Assembly (NCBI GenBank): GCA_019925105.1
Contig: JAHGAU010000007.1
Span: forward strand, 62,001 to 126,000
Source of the DNA: Niebla homalea
Lineage: Eukaryota; Ascomycota; Lecanoromycetes; Lecanorales; Ramalinaceae
DNA length: 64,000 bases
Direction of reading: 5' to 3'
In this document: positions 49,386-60,719 of the stretch, one piece after another
Numbering within the stretch: position 1 is the first letter of the stretch
Layout of the letters: each line of letters opens with the position of its first letter
Made by a program: the position numbers and the translations under genes
Notes under the pieces: model-generated
Told to the model about the DNA's origin: nothing
The model's input: only the letters and a program-made list of their open reading frames with translations
Databases searched by the model: none

Positions 49386-50831
49386 CTACTCTTCCCATCC
49401 ATTGTTGCCCCCTCCTTGTTGCTTATCAAGCACCTCCGTTACAGTCTTCTTTCCCTCTGCAGCCAGAAATAGTAGCCTCTCCTCTGTTGCTGCCGTCATT
49501 TCGTTAATCCATACACGTGACTTCCGCGGTGCCTTGCTTGCCAATACCAATAGAAGCCACACAACGAATTTGTGGGTCAAGATCACAAAGACCTTCAGGA
49601 AGAACCAGGCAGCCCCAGACAACAGCATCAAGGATACCATGATGAAATCATACAGGGACAACATCGGTGTAGCTATTGGCCGTTGAGAGGACCTCTGGGC
49701 GTGTTCGAGGTGGCGGAGCCTAGTGAATGGATTCTTGGACCCGAATCCCTTGGGTTTGGTGGTGTGGTGGGTTTCTTTCATCAGCTGTGGCGGGCTAAGT
49801 GTCTGCAGCCTTTGCCTTAGATCTTGTACCGACTCCGGCGTCAGACTTTGACGTGGGTGGGAAATGTGGACCTGAAAACGTGGTGAAAGAGGTTCTGGTT
49901 GTTGTTCATCCTGAGGTGTGCGGCTCCGGTTTTCCGGAGGGCGTGACAAAGCTGAAATTGCCTGGTCGCGGCGTCCAGGCAGGGTTGGTTTGACATGTTC
50001 TACCGCCATGCCAGAGCCAATGTTGTTGTTCTTTTGCCATACTGCCAGACACTGAGCCACTCGCTCCGGATTTGTCATGCGTCGTTGTAAATATTCCCTC
50101 ATCCACTGCTTCTCTTCTTGAGTGTTTGACTGATGTGCTGCCTCTCTATGCTCAATGAACCTAGCTTTGATCTCTGGACCGGCGCATTTCCCCAAATCCG
50201 CGGTCCGTGTGAGGCTGATCTCACGGCGGACCGGCGGTACGTTCATGGGTCCTGGCAAAGTTGGGTCGTCGAGCAATTTCATAAGAGGATACTGAAGTCT
50301 CTCGGCCACAATGTTGAAGCTTTCGCGCGTCAAGTGATAATGATAGGAGTCTGTTGGGTCCCGGATGTGAACCAGCATGGAGCAATCAAAATCGAAGGTA
50401 TTCCTCAAACATACATAACTCTCTTTGGGCAGCGTGCGACCCTCGCCGAGGAAGAGCTGTGGCGAATCCGGGGACGTCGCAGCCTTTGGCCAAATAGGGA
50501 GGTATTCATGAGCCCATTTACCAGTGGCGTCACGTCCACCACGGGATGTGATCTGAAATGATTCCCATTAGTAAGCGCTGCAGGCGTGCAACAGGGGCGT
50601 AAGGAGGTCTACCACAGCAACGCGGACGCAGTTGAGCGCTATGCCTTTGACATGAGTTGCGAGGATCAACACTGGATGGCCATACACATTCGGTGGGAGC
50701 CCAGCATGCAGCAATAGCATCGGATCCTGCTGCTTTGCATGCTTCAGAAAGAGACAGCAGCCGCGGCAGTACTGGTGGCGGTACAACTGTCTTTGCTCCA
50801 ATTCACGCGGATATGCGGTGATGGCAGACAT
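49386..50831 (-). CDS. Fungal membrane protein of unknown function
   Basis: Two exons: complement(49386..50552, 50613..50831), 1,386 nt, 461 residues, with a 60-nt GTAGAC...TTTCAG intron. The N-terminal ~190 residues look globular (CRGCCLFLKHAKQQD, NVYGHPVLILATHVKGIALN, TSRGGRDATGKWAHEYLPIW, ESYVCLRNTFDFDCSMLVHI), with a CxxC pair near residue 23. A Pro/Gln/Ser-rich disordered stretch follows at about 250-345. Two hydrophobic segments near residues 370-420 (FIMVSLMLLSGAAWFFLKVF and FVVWLLLVLA) are probable membrane helices. The tail is amphipathic. The GHPV start resembles hypothetical proteins common in ascomycetes, but I cannot name a function. It lies in the same orientation as RNR1. Confidence 0.75.
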
Positions 50832-52103
50832 GGCGCAGGCCGTCTAGATGGAGCGAAGGTCGCCGTGCCGGGTGGAGAGGTCGGAATCTCCCAGTCAAGA
50901 AGGTAGAAAGGTCATCCAACAAGTGGGGCCAATGTTTCGCCATCAACGCGTGATGGCGAAGTGAAGGTTCCCCACCTCATTGCCCGCACTACCTCACCCT
51001 TTCGTTTGATTTCGACGATCTGACTTGGTTCGCAGGTTTTATCCTCCCTTCATTTGCTAAGAAAACAAACCGGGAAGCAAGGTCAAGCAGCATCATTCAC
51101 CTCTGCGCTTGTGAATAAGAATTTTTGACAAGTAGAACACTTTGTATCACTATAACTATCTTCACGCGGTTGCCAATTCGCGCAAAGATCGCATGAGCTG
51201 GTACAATTATCTTCAGACGATTGCATATCATCCTCGAGATGGGGAATGCACTGATAAGACAATGACCAGAGTAGCTTGCTGGGCGATGCCAATGGGTAAA
51301 TACCCTGTGTTATTGAAGCACTCGATTCCATTGTCTGGTCTACTGCATTCGCTCGGGCGTCTTCCCCAGATTCTGCAGGCAATCAACTCGACCTTGGTAG
51401 ACGGCCTGTTGCTTTCATCCCCAAAGTTGTCGCGGGTGGAAGATGGAGCGAGGGTTCTACTACAATTAGAAGCGGCCTGCAACCTACAGTGCACCTTCAA
51501 GATGAGCTTGAGCTTGCATGATGTTGATCATCTCGTACTCTCGTATACAAAAATGTGGCAATGAGGCGCGGAGGTTTCGGGGGCTTGCATTTTCCGCCTA
51601 CATTGGGCAGGATGTGTTGTTGATCGAAGCGATCATATGGCCAAAGGCCAATTGGGCCGATTGATCTTCTTGCCGGCGGCGGGCTACAATAATATACTGC
51701 ATCCCGACTTATTTTTGCACTGCCCCGCTGGATTAAGCTTTTTAGCGAGCATGTGAAGCCTGCTTGAGCGATAGCGCCACGGATGATTTTGACTGAAATG
51801 ACTTCAAACTGCGTCATCGGGTAGTGATGAGCCGAGCACCTGCAATTTGCCGGGAAGGAGGGCAGTCGCAATGGTCGTTTTCTTGGCTCGACTCTCTTTT
51901 TGCGACAGATCTTTAGCTCACCTTCTTCCCGCCTTGGACATCTTCATTTCTGATGAGACTTACGATTGAATTGTCCATCAATTGAATTGAGCTGAAGTTT
52001 ATGCCTGAGGATTCGTAGTCGGCCGATTGTTTCAACTACCAACAGATTCTCTAGCCTCCAATTGGCCAAGGCTGAGTAGCTGTTTGATCCAATTGAACTC
52101 AAA
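50832..52103. other. Intergenic, divergent promoter region; no firm gene
   Basis: This separates a minus-strand and a plus-strand gene and should hold both promoters. Competing short frames at 51,083-51,564 are too weak to call apart from the low-confidence entry below. TTTTTGCG and AT-rich tracts are unremarkable. Confidence 0.4.
51083..51382 (-). CDS. Possible small protein with two CxxC pairs
   Basis: This 99-codon minus-strand frame ends with CDLCANWQPRED and a CSTCQKF pair 18-20 residues later, a spacing that could bind one zinc ion. The N-terminus is acidic and Ser-rich, with no signal peptide. Another minus-strand frame (51,500-51,228) and a plus-strand frame (51,142-51,564) overlap it, so at most one is real. 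There is no recognised family. Confidence 0.2.
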   Translation of the reverse strand: MPAESGEDARANAVDQTMESSASITQGIYPLASPSKLLWSLSYQCIPHLEDDMQSSEDNCTSSCDLCANWQPREDSYSDTKCSTCQKFLFTSAEVNDAA

Positions 52104-53236
52104 ATGTCGACCTGCTATTATCCCAACGGCGACCCATCCAAAGAAAACGACATACCTTGTGGAAATGGAGATGGTGTGGCTTGCTGCCCATCCGGATGGA
52201 CCTGTCAGAACAATGGCCTTTGTTATCTACCAAACGAGCAGTACTACGGTCGCTATACCTGTACCGACAAATCGTGGAACTCCGATGGCTGTCCGAAAAT
52301 CTGTACATACGGTGAGCAGCAGCTTCAGATGTAGAACTCCGTCATATCAGTCTGACATGCCGTCCAGATAACACTGCTTCTGGCAATGAAGCCATCCTAG
52401 AGTGCAGCCCCAACAGCTATTGCTGCGATACCAATCGCCCCAATCCAGGATGCTGCGCTACCACCTCCAGTCGGTTCTCCCTCGATTCCCGAAAGGTTGA
52501 AATATCCGCAGGGGGCTCTTCACCCTCAGCCACTGCCTCAACGCCTAGCACAGTGTCCACCCAAGCTTCGTCGACTCAAGCTGCGTCGACTCAAGTTTCA
52601 ACAAACCCTGGCACCACAGATCAGGGCACTAGCCAGGCCGCACAACCCCACACCACACAGGTCATGGTCTCATCTTTCACCAGCCAAGATGCGGATGGTG
52701 TAAAGACCGTGGTTGTCACATCACAGGTCACCCCTGGGCAAGCCTCCGTGACCGGTCAGCCACAACCGAGCAAGTCGGGGGGCTCTACCAACATTGGTGC
52801 AATCGTCGGTGGTGCGGTGGGTGGAGCAGTCGCCTTGATAGCTTTCGCGGCGCTCTTGTTCTTTCTCATTCGTCGCCGTCGACACCGGCCGAGAAGTCAG
52901 GTATCGGGACCATCGGGACAAGGCGCCTCGCCAATGTACAAGAATGAGATGTTTCCAGACTCACCATTTCCTAGTAATAAGTCGGAGTTACAGGGTTCCT
53001 CACCCGAAATGCCCTCTAGGTTTGAGAGCGCGGATCAGGTTGGGGCGATGGCGTCGAAGAGAAGTTCACGCTCGTCGAGGTTAAAGTATGTCTCCGGCTT
53101 TTCCAGGTTCTCGAGTGGATCGCAAAAGGTACCTCCCACGCCGACTGTTCCAGAGGTGTATGAGATGCCTGGAGATCAGCCAGGTCACCCGCCGAAGCCG
53201 AATGCATTGTCGGAGCTGTCTGAGAAGCCTCATTGA
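52104..53236 (+). CDS. Cys-rich single-pass membrane protein (Mid2/mucin-like architecture)
   Basis: Two exons: 52104..52311 and 52368..53236, 1,077 nt, 358 residues, with a 56-nt intron. The N-terminal ~100 residues hold many Cys (STCYYPNG, IPCGNGDGVACCPSGW, CYLPNEQYYGRYTC, then ECSPNSYCCD and PGCCATT). A Ser/Thr-rich, probably O-glycosylated stalk with SSTQAASTQ-type repeats follows to about 205. One membrane helix at ~211-237 is Gly/Ala-rich (GAIVGGAVGGAVALIAFAAL) and stops at RRRRHR. The cytoplasmic tail is Ser/Pro-rich. This is the layout of fungal wall-stress sensors and related hypothetical proteins. As in many relatives, no cleavable signal peptide is visible before the first Cys; an unseen upstream exon is possible. 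It could be a cell-surface sensor or adhesin. Confidence 0.78.
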
Positions 53237-54314
53237 GACGGTTAAACCCGGAATGGCACAGCCTGCTGCTAAACATGGAGGACATCAATGGACATGGAGG
53301 AAATTCTCCGTTGCTTGCGCACAAGTTTCGACGATGTATACATAGGTTGCAGTCTACGTTTGCTGCAAAAAAAGAGAGCATGGAATACCACAATGTCGGC
53401 ATGTTGTTCTGATGGCTTCTTATCAACGAGTGGTGTGACCGACGAAATCTGGGATCTCTTCGTTGCACTTCCAATGGCGAGGTCTATTGGACATGGGACA
53501 ACGCGAAGGAGGCCGTGAGCGCAAACCTCCGGCTGATTAATGATGTTGAAATGGGAGAAGAGACGGCTCCCGGATATGGAAATATCGCCCAAAATTATGG
53601 CCATCTATCATCGCGAGTGGTGGGGAAGAAACTTGGCTGCTGACAAGCAACGGCAGACCGTGGAACCCCTCGCATGATGAGTCAATCAGATACATGCCCT
53701 TTGAAAAGGTAAGGGGTGCAGGACTCATCATCAACAACATGTTTGCGACAAGCTTGGACTGCACCAATAGACTCTATCACAAGTGAAAGCTGCCAAGCGG
53801 CTGGAATCAATCGCATCGAAATCCACAGACCAGCTCGGCTGAACATCTGGACTGAGTGCTGGTATTGGACCCTGGCAGGGTGTGAGAGAGGTTCATGCTT
53901 CATTGCTTAGGCAGGTTCGCATTCCCTGAAAGCGCATGAAAGCGACAATGTTCAGCTAGCATTCTATCTCAATCTTTCCATTACCTGTGTTGGGAGAAGC
54001 TTCCCGAGGAGCATGTAAGAAGAAAGTCTTGGGTCAGGGAGGATATGATGGGGTCGCAGTGTACAACTCAGGCCTTCAGACCTGCGTCAAAGAGGGTTTT
54101 GATCAGGAGGAGCGAATATCACACGGGCATCGTGACGTCACGCCAAGGCCCCGGATTCAACCACTGTGAAAATCTTCAAATCCAAGGGTGGTTTGCCTCG
54201 ATTCCCTTCCCCAGCTTCATTCCCCTCTCCAGTTGGGCGGCCGGAGCCTTGTGCTCGTTGTTTGATGTATTGTTAAATTGCGTCGTGATAGTTTTAAATG
54301 GCAATCCTGTCATC
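53237..54314. other. Intergenic with weak plus-strand coding traces
   Basis: A plus-strand frame at 53,288-53,518 (76 codons) and a parallel one from 53,269 with internal stops at about 53,413 and 53,640 read partly like protein, but no splicing joins them. They may be remnants. The right part is the promoter of the Bor1 gene. Confidence 0.35.
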
Positions 54315-56647
54315 ATGTGTTCCTTCTCCCAGCCCACAAAAGATCCATACGATATCGACTCCCAGCGGGGATGGCGGGGATATCGTATCCTTCGCCCCGG
54401 TCTCGGCATGTACCACGATGTCAAGCGACGATTACCATACTACAAGAGCGATATCATGGATGCCTGGACATACCGTACCTTTGCTGGCACCATTCGCATC
54501 TATTTTGTAAAGTGAGTTGGACCAATCAATTAGAAGCCGTTGAATCTCCGCCACAGCCGTTGCAAGCCACGAGAAGATGTGTGGCTTCGGTGTTTTCCCC
54601 CACTCATATGTTTTTTGGTTCCAAATGTGAGAAATCGATATGATATTGATATTTACAATTTAGTATGCTTCCGGCTCTTGCATTCATCCTGGATATGAAC
54701 TTACGCACCGGCGGTTTCTACGGTGTCAATGAGGCACTCTTCTCTTCCGCCTTGGCTTGCATCGTCTTCAGTATCCTCGGCGCCCAGCCGTTGACCGTTG
54801 TGGGAATTACCGGTCTGATCTCGCTGTTCAACTACACTATCTTCGATATCATAAAACGCCATGATGTGGCGCTGTATCCGCAGTTCATGACCTGGGTAGC
54901 CATCTGGGCCGCCATCTTCCATTGGCTGTTTGCCATTTGGAATTTCTGCGATTATATGAGATACGTGACCGACTTCTCAAGTCAAAGCTTTGGGGCCTAT
55001 GTGGGCATCATCTATTGCAGTATGTTTATTGGGGATATCAGGCAATTGACAGGGATCCATCGAGTGGTGGCAATAGCCCACAGACTGACCTATCAACAGT
55101 CAAGGGCGTGGAGCTCATCATATCAGAATTCGAGGGTTATGGCCCTACCAAAGGCTTCGAGGGCGTCGTGATCGCTTTGATGTTCTTCTTTACTGTCTAT
55201 GTCTTGGAAATTCTTGGGAAGGGTACTTGGTTCAGACCGTCAGTGCGAGGCTTCTTGGGCGACTACGCCTATCCTGTGTGTAATTCAACCCCTGAAATGT
55301 TGAAGATCACACTGACATCTCATCCTCAGCTCGCGACCTTATTTTGGACAGGCTTCTCGCATTTTCCTGGGGTCTTGAAGCAGACCAATGTGCCAAAGCT
55401 GCCGCATACGCGCGCATTCTATCCGACCGTGGACCGTGGCTGGCTTATCGAATTTTGGCATCTCGACGTCAAATGGGTCTTTGTAGCGATGCCAATCGGG
55501 TTCCTGCTTATGCTACTGTTCTACTACGATCATGTATGTCCCTGTCCAACATTCGAGGACGTCATGCGATTAACTATGAGCTGTGCAGAATCAAAGCAGT
55601 GTGACTGCCCAAGCTCGGAACTTTCCATTGACCAAACCGGGTGGCTTCCATTGGGACTTCTTCCTCCTCGGTTGCACGAGCTTCATTGCTGGTATTATCG
55701 ACTTGCCGCTTCCTAATGGCCTGGTCCCACAGGTGAGTCTACTCAACCCCGATCATTCATTTTGCTTCCCATTGTTGATTCTGACTTCCAAATTCAGGCC
55801 CCGGTGCACACAGATGCCTTGACTGTCTACCGCAGCGAACTCAAGATCATCAAGGCGGATAATGGCGAGGAGTACCACCAACAAGACATCGTAGCCGAGA
55901 AAGTGGTCGAGCAGCGCGTCTCCCATTTCCTGATGGGGTTGATGATCATCGGCACCATGACAGGACCCTTGTTGGTGGTGCTGAACTTAATCCCCCGGTC
56001 ACTCTTTGCCGGCGTCTTCTTCGTCGTTGGGGTAAGTCTTACACCCCCGCCCCCCTTCTAACCCCCCAGCATGTCCCAATCTCCAACAACGCTGACCCGC
56101 CCTCCCCTTCACCCATCAGTGGGGCGGTCTCGAGGGCAACGGCATCATGGCCAAATTCATCTACCTGATCAAGGACCCCCGCTTCATCCAACCCTCGGAC
56201 CCGCTCCGCCAGCTCACCAAGCGTCGCATCGGGCTCTACCTCCTCTTCCAGGTGTCCGGCATCGCTGCCACGGTGGGCGTCTCGCAGACCATTGCGGGCA
56301 TCGGCTTCCCCGTCCTCATCATCGCGCTCATCCCCCTCCGCTGGAAGCTGCTCCCCCGCATCTTCACGGCCGCGGAGTTGCGCGTCCTGGATGCCCCGAC
56401 CGCGGATAATGATGTCGTGCTCGCGAGTCTGGGGGGCAAGCCCCGGATGCCGGAGGATCGGCTGGCGGAGGAGGAGAGGGGGCAGGTGCGCTCGATGGGG
56501 GAGGGTGTGGGTGTAGGGAGTGACAAGGAGGGCGGGAAGGAGGAGGGGAGTAGTGGGAGTAATCTGAGCGGGGCGAATAGGGATGTCGAGACCGGGCAGC
56601 AGACGGAGGGGATGAGGCAGCGGGGTGGGGCGTGGAGGGAGGCGTGA
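54315..56647 (+). CDS. BOR1: Bor1-type borate/anion exchanger (HCO3- transporter family)
   Basis: Seven exons: 54315..54511, 54664..55019, 55100..55275, 55330..55533, 55589..55732, 55798..56031, 56120..56647; 1,839 nt, 612 residues; all introns GT-AG. In yeast Bor1 exports borate across the plasma membrane. The SLC4-like fold is evident: GMYHDVKRRLPYYKSDIMDAW before the first helix, LPALAFILDMNLRTGGFYGV, LGAQPLTVVGITGLISLFNY, GKGTWFRPSVRGFLGDYA, FWTGFSHFPG, the central NGLVPQAPVHTDALTV, VVEQRVSHFLMGLMIIGTM and GFPVLIIALIPLRW. The hydrophilic C-terminal tail (~110 residues) is Gly/Glu-rich. The start at 54,315 is the first Met in frame and sits close to the conserved start of the family. A second frame shadows exon 7 on the opposite strand. 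Confidence 0.92.
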
Positions 56648-57208
56648 GTGTTCGCATCTTGGCCCGACGAACATGTCAGAGATGGGGAGATGCCAGGTAA
56701 TATCGTTTGAAGATGTTTTGGATTGAGAAGATCGGTAATAATGCGACGCATTGGAGGATGGAAAAAGTTCTTCCCGAATTTCGATACATAATGTAATTCG
56801 ATACAAAAGCGATTCCTGTCCGTCATTCTAACTCAGGTCAAAGTAGCATTTGCACCACCAAGCCACCAATACCCTCATTCTCCAGCCGGGTTTGAGGAGA
56901 TGGGGGGCCGAAAGTCCGTGACTTCATCCTTCAGCAACATCCTTCATTGCACATACCCAATCCACTGCATTGCTGGGTCACGGTCGTCAAAGCGACCTCT
57001 TCCTCTGCCTGCTCGCGCTCCCTGTCTTCACCAAACAAGCCTCCCCGGCTGCAATACTTCACCCAAGCCGGCAAGTCCAGCCCTGACCTCCCTCATTCGG
57101 AACCCGCTTTTTATTACTTTGCCGTCATGATCCGGGCTCCTATCCCCCCTTCCTCCCCACTCCCCCACCCTCAATTTCCCAGCCAAAAACCAACCCAATT
57201 CTCGGAAA

Positions 57209-57250
<42 letters not shown>

Positions 57251-57252
57251 AC
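56648..57252. other. Tail-to-tail intergenic region with (CT)n tract
   Basis: This lies between the convergent Bor1 gene and the membrane-anchored gene; it should contain both terminators. A 33-base CT repeat is at 57,214-57,246. No gene is seen. Confidence 0.5.
57214..57246. repeat. (CT)n microsatellite
   Basis: About 16 perfect CT units lie seven bases beyond the stop codon of the minus-strand gene. In the next gene's last exon a GACTGC hexanucleotide repeat follows (57,283-57,311), encoding a Ser-Gln run. Confidence 0.92.
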
Positions 57253-58475
57253 TCACCCCGGCGGGCCCCCCTGCTGCTGCTGCGACTGCGACTGCGACTG
57301 CGACTGCGACAGCCTCAACGCCTCCACACTCGCCCACGCCTGCACGATCCCGGCGACGCTCTGCACGACGCCGAAAAGCACCGTCATGACGAAGACGAGG
57401 ACGGCGACCCAGAAGGTGAACCACTGGGCGCGCTTGCGGTCGTCGGCCCAGAGCTGGCGGACCGTGCGCGGCTCGGCCTCGTCGAAGGTGCGTTTGAGGA
57501 GGACGAGCCGGTCGCGCCAGTAGGTGAAGTTCTCGAGCTGGCGGTCCGTGCTGTTGAGGCGTTTGCAGAGGCCGGCGGCGGGGTCCAGGGGTGCGGATCG
57601 TTGTCTTTGTTGTTGTTGGAACCAGGGGTTGGGTTCGCCGAGGACGGGGGGATCAGCAGGGAGGTGGTCCGGATGGTTTCGTCGATGAGGTCGCGGGGGA
57701 GCGGCGAGGTGGGGGAGCGGGCGTGGAGGTTGAGGATGGAGATTTGGTGGAAGAGGCTGAGGATGGTGTCGTCATCGCGGAGGAGGAGGTGGTCGGCCAG
57801 GTTGGAGGTCCAGTCGATTTTGATGCCGCCGATGGTTTCCAGGGGGGAGGCCGTGAAGGTTTGGGGGAGCTTGATTTTGTCGTCCCTGTGGGGGTGGCGG
57901 GGGAAGATTGCCGTGATGGCGGATGGGGTGACGACGGAGGGGTCGGCGGCGTCGGAACTGGAGCGCAACCAATCTGGTAGGTGATGGAAGTGCAGTGGAT
58001 AGGGTTGGTCCCAGCATATGGGCTCGTCATAGGAAAGATCGCCCGGAAACTTGCCAACGCATAACATGAGCCAGGTGGAAGCTGCGAGGTCGAGGATGGT
58101 GTGGATGACCTCGACAGCGTCTTTTTGGTTTTGGATGTCTTGCAGGCATGGGTTACCCTCACTCTGGAACTCATTGAGAACGGTTGTCAGAAAGGATCCG
58201 CGGGCAATGCCCTCGTCTTTCATGCATGCTACTACTCGTAGGAAGCGGTGATGTGTGAGTTGGTTGATGCTAGGAGATTTATTGGCTGCAAGGGTGCACA
58301 ATGACCGATATCGATCAAAGAAAGATTCATAGGCGCGATCAGTGCTTGACATAGAAGCAAGGTCGATCTCAATATCGAGTAAACCCTTGAGAAACTCCCA
58401 GCGAAGTACGGGTGAGACGAGTGGTTGGGACAGGATGTAGCAATCCAAAGGATGCTTTTCGGCAATACTTGTCAT
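57253..58475 (-). CDS. Fungal protein with C-terminal membrane anchor, frame broken in a G6 run
   Basis: From the Met at 58,475 the frame runs through a globular, mostly helical domain (QLTHHRFLRVVACMKDEGIA, DLAASTWLMLCVGKF, KLPQTFTASPLETIGGIKID, WTSNLADHLLLRDDDTILSL, FHQISILNL, DETIRTTSLLIPP). At the six-base run 57,647-57,652 the sense frame shifts by one. Beyond it the other frame continues as the expected family C-terminus (LCKRLNSTDRQLENFTYW, RDRLVLLKRTFDEAEPRTV, then helix FTFWVAVLVFVMTVLFGVV) to TGA at 57,253. With one extra G the gene encodes 407 residues. Read literally, the protein ends after 363 residues with a nonsense Ser-rich tail. A 41-nt intron with a poor GTCCTC donor is a weaker alternative. 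The family is common in ascomycetes and its function is unknown. Confidence 0.7.
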
Positions 58476-59127
58476 GGTGACTCCTACGATTCGTCACACT
58501 CACGAAAGTCGTGTTGAAGAAAGAGATTATTTTTTTCTTTTCAGATAGGAGGGCCATTTGATTTTTGCAACTTTTGCAGATACCTGTGGTGATCAGTCAT
58601 TTGAAGGCTCATGCTGTTGCGAAGCCACTGTGCAGGATCCTTCGAAGCCGACTCGGCCTGAGCAATGTAGAACTAGAAGGAGAGACCCTTGATACTCCCA
58701 CTTGCCTAGAATGAGCCTCCTCGTGCTCAATGACTGGCAAATAAATCTGCCCAATGAACCAATCTTATGGTGGTAGTCAGCCCTGGCGCTGAGCTAAGAT
58801 TTGAAGATCCGAGAAAGGGAGAAAAAAGGAGAGAAAGGGATGCGGCACAGCAGCGACGACCAGGATGCTGATCCTTCGAATCCTTCCAGCTAATAATGAT
58901 GCTACCCTCAGCGCCGGCACAGCCTCTCGCCTCTCTTCCTAAAACCAGCGACTCTGCTCCTCCCTTGTCTCTAATTCTTACACACTCTCAGCGACGTTTA
59001 TATGAAGATTTACGCCGCTTCGCTGCTGTCGCATTGGATCTTGCAGGCTTCTCCTTGACAACCTGACGAATCTTGGAACAGTCTCAATCACTACACCCCA
59101 GACCTCTCAGAACTTACATCCATCACC
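58476..59127. other. Divergent promoter region
   Basis: This is 650 bases between the start codons of a minus- and a plus-strand gene. AT-rich and GA-rich tracts occur around 58,810-58,840; no specific element is assigned. Confidence 0.45.
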
Positions 59128-59730
59128 ATGAAATCTCATTTCACGACCTCCTTCCTCACCCTCCTCACTCTCCTCCTCTTCACCCTCGCGCTTGCCGAAC
59201 CTGCCCCCTTGCCCCTGGGCTTCTCTCGTCAAAATTCCCCCCAACCCCAACAACAACAACAGCCACTGCGCCCCAACCCGCAACCCCTCCAGTCATCCAA
59301 CAGCTTCGACTCTTCCTCCACCACCTCCTCATCCTCCTCTTCTTCGGACACCAAAAAGAAATTTTCCCTCTCCAGTATATTTGGCTCCTCCTCCGCCCCC
59401 TTCCGCTGCCAACGCACTCCCACCACCCCGGTCCTGCACGCCCTGCAAGTTTTCCTGCAAGACCTGATCACCCGCCACCGGGACGACCTGTCCCCCTCCT
59501 CTTCGGAACCGTTCTTCAGGGTCTGTCTGGGCGGGCACGAGCAGGATACCGTCAAGCCGAGCGTGGTGTTCAAGGACATGGCGAAGAAGCAGGTGGAGAA
59601 GTTGGAGCGCATCTTGCGGAGTCAGGTTCTGGTGAAGTTTCCGAATTTGGTGGTGAAGAGAACGGGGGGTGGGGGGTTGGCGCTGGTGCAGGAGGATGGG
59701 GGAAGAGTGATGAGGAGGGAGAGTTGGTGA
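59128..59730 (+). CDS. Small secreted protein of unknown function
   Basis: This is a single exon of 200 residues. A classic signal peptide (SFLTLLTLLLFTLALA, cleavage before EPAPLP near residue 23) is followed by a Gln/Pro/Ser-rich region to about residue 85. The C-terminal ~115 residues are globular, with two Cys (PFRCQRT, FFRVCLGG), a helix around LHALQVFLQDLITRHRDDL and a Lys/Glu-rich helix (FKDMAKKQVEKLERILRSQ). The ATG has a CACC-type context (ATCACCATGA). I do not recognise the family; small size, secretion and low complexity fit a lineage-specific cell-wall or effector-like protein. Frames of up to 235 codons in the other plus-strand phase are composition artefacts. Confidence 0.68.
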   Translation: MKSHFTTSFLTLLTLLLFTLALAEPAPLPLGFSRQNSPQPQQQQQPLRPNPQPLQSSNSFDSSSTTSSSSSSSDTKKKFSLSSIFGSSSAPFRCQRTPTTPVLHALQVFLQDLITRHRDDLSPSSSEPFFRVCLGGHEQDTVKPSVVFKDMAKKQVEKLERILRSQVLVKFPNLVVKRTGGGGLALVQEDGGRVMRRESW

Positions 59731-60719
59731 AGGGGGTTGTTAAGATGAGGACGGGAAGGGGAGAAGGGGAGAAGCATTGAGAAAAGCCATGGCTATCGGT
59801 GCTGTATTTTTGGTGGGGTTGGGGGGATGGAGATCTCGATTTCAAATTGTCAGCGGACGGTCGCCATCGCCATTGACAGAGCTTTCAGTGCGTGAGGTGG
59901 TCCTCAAGATCGTCACCCAAAGGCACACAGTTATGGAAGATATGCGATGAGATGAAATATCCTAGGAGAGTGGAACCGCCAGAATATCAAAAGGTTCAAA
60001 ACAGCCACTCGTATCGCCACATCACCGCCACCACCACAACACTTTCAGAACGCGTCCACAGACCACCATGCCACCCTACAATCAAAAACTCGATACCACA
60101 TCATCAACAATTTTTACAAAAGGTAAGCCCCCTCCGCCGGGGCGGAGAGAGGTTACCTTAGGGAATGGTTAACCCGTTCGTATGTGGTCCCAGGCGGGGT
60201 TGAACCCATCACCTTGTCGTAGGGGATACCCGTTTTTTGGGTGAGTCACTCGCAAGCTCTTAACCACTTGACCAGTCCGGGGGGGTTTACCGGGGGGAAT
60301 CCGTGTCAAAGAGTCAGAGGGGCTTGCGCTACCACAGTGGAAATGTATCAATTATTATCATATATAAAGATTAGAATTATGATCCGGGTCTTTGAGATTT
60401 CATAATAGCTTGGGAAGGTGTTGGGCATCGTACACATCGAGACCTAGATCATTGGCTTACATGATCTTGATATGTACCTGACACCCAAAGATCTCCTTGA
60501 TCTTGCCCACGTTCACACTCCTGCATTGCCTTCTGCACACATGATTTGATACTCTCCACCTCGGCTTCCCCGCATTACAACATCTCGCATGCGGCATCTC
60601 GTACTCTCCGGAAACAGATCCACAAAATGTGAACGCTCTTCTTTCAACAGCCACTACGGCTGCAGTGATCCTTCTCTCCTTCTTCCGACTTCATCGCCAG
60701 TCCCATCACGTCCTCGAAG
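59731..60719. other. Intergenic, contains a tRNA-like sequence
   Basis: No protein-coding gene is supported over about 1 kb. The tRNA-like sequence at 60,155-60,345 is listed separately. The right end is the promoter of the thiolase gene. Confidence 0.45.
60155..60345 (-). repeat. tRNA-derived (SINE-like) or pseudo-tRNA sequence
   Basis: On the minus strand, TGGTCAAGTGG (60,274-60,264) matches the RNA polymerase III A box and GGTTCAACCCC (60,207-60,197) matches the B box, about 60 bases apart. The bases that should form the acceptor and T stems do not pair, and there is no usable anticodon loop, so it is not a functional tRNA. A decayed tRNA or the head of a SINE are the options. Confidence 0.35.

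Noticed and set aside
57606..57647. 41-nt intron explaining the frame change in the membrane-anchored gene
   Set aside because: The donor GTCCTC is poor and splicing would remove a GEPNPWF stretch that fits the family. A missing base in the G6 run is simpler.
56947..57984. 345-codon plus-strand frame opposite the membrane-anchored gene
   Set aside because: It contains the CT microsatellite and the hexanucleotide repeat translated as low complexity. The minus strand carries a recognisable family instead.
60155..60345. Functional tRNA gene
   Set aside because: A and B boxes are present, but acceptor and T-stem bases do not pair and no anticodon loop can be placed.
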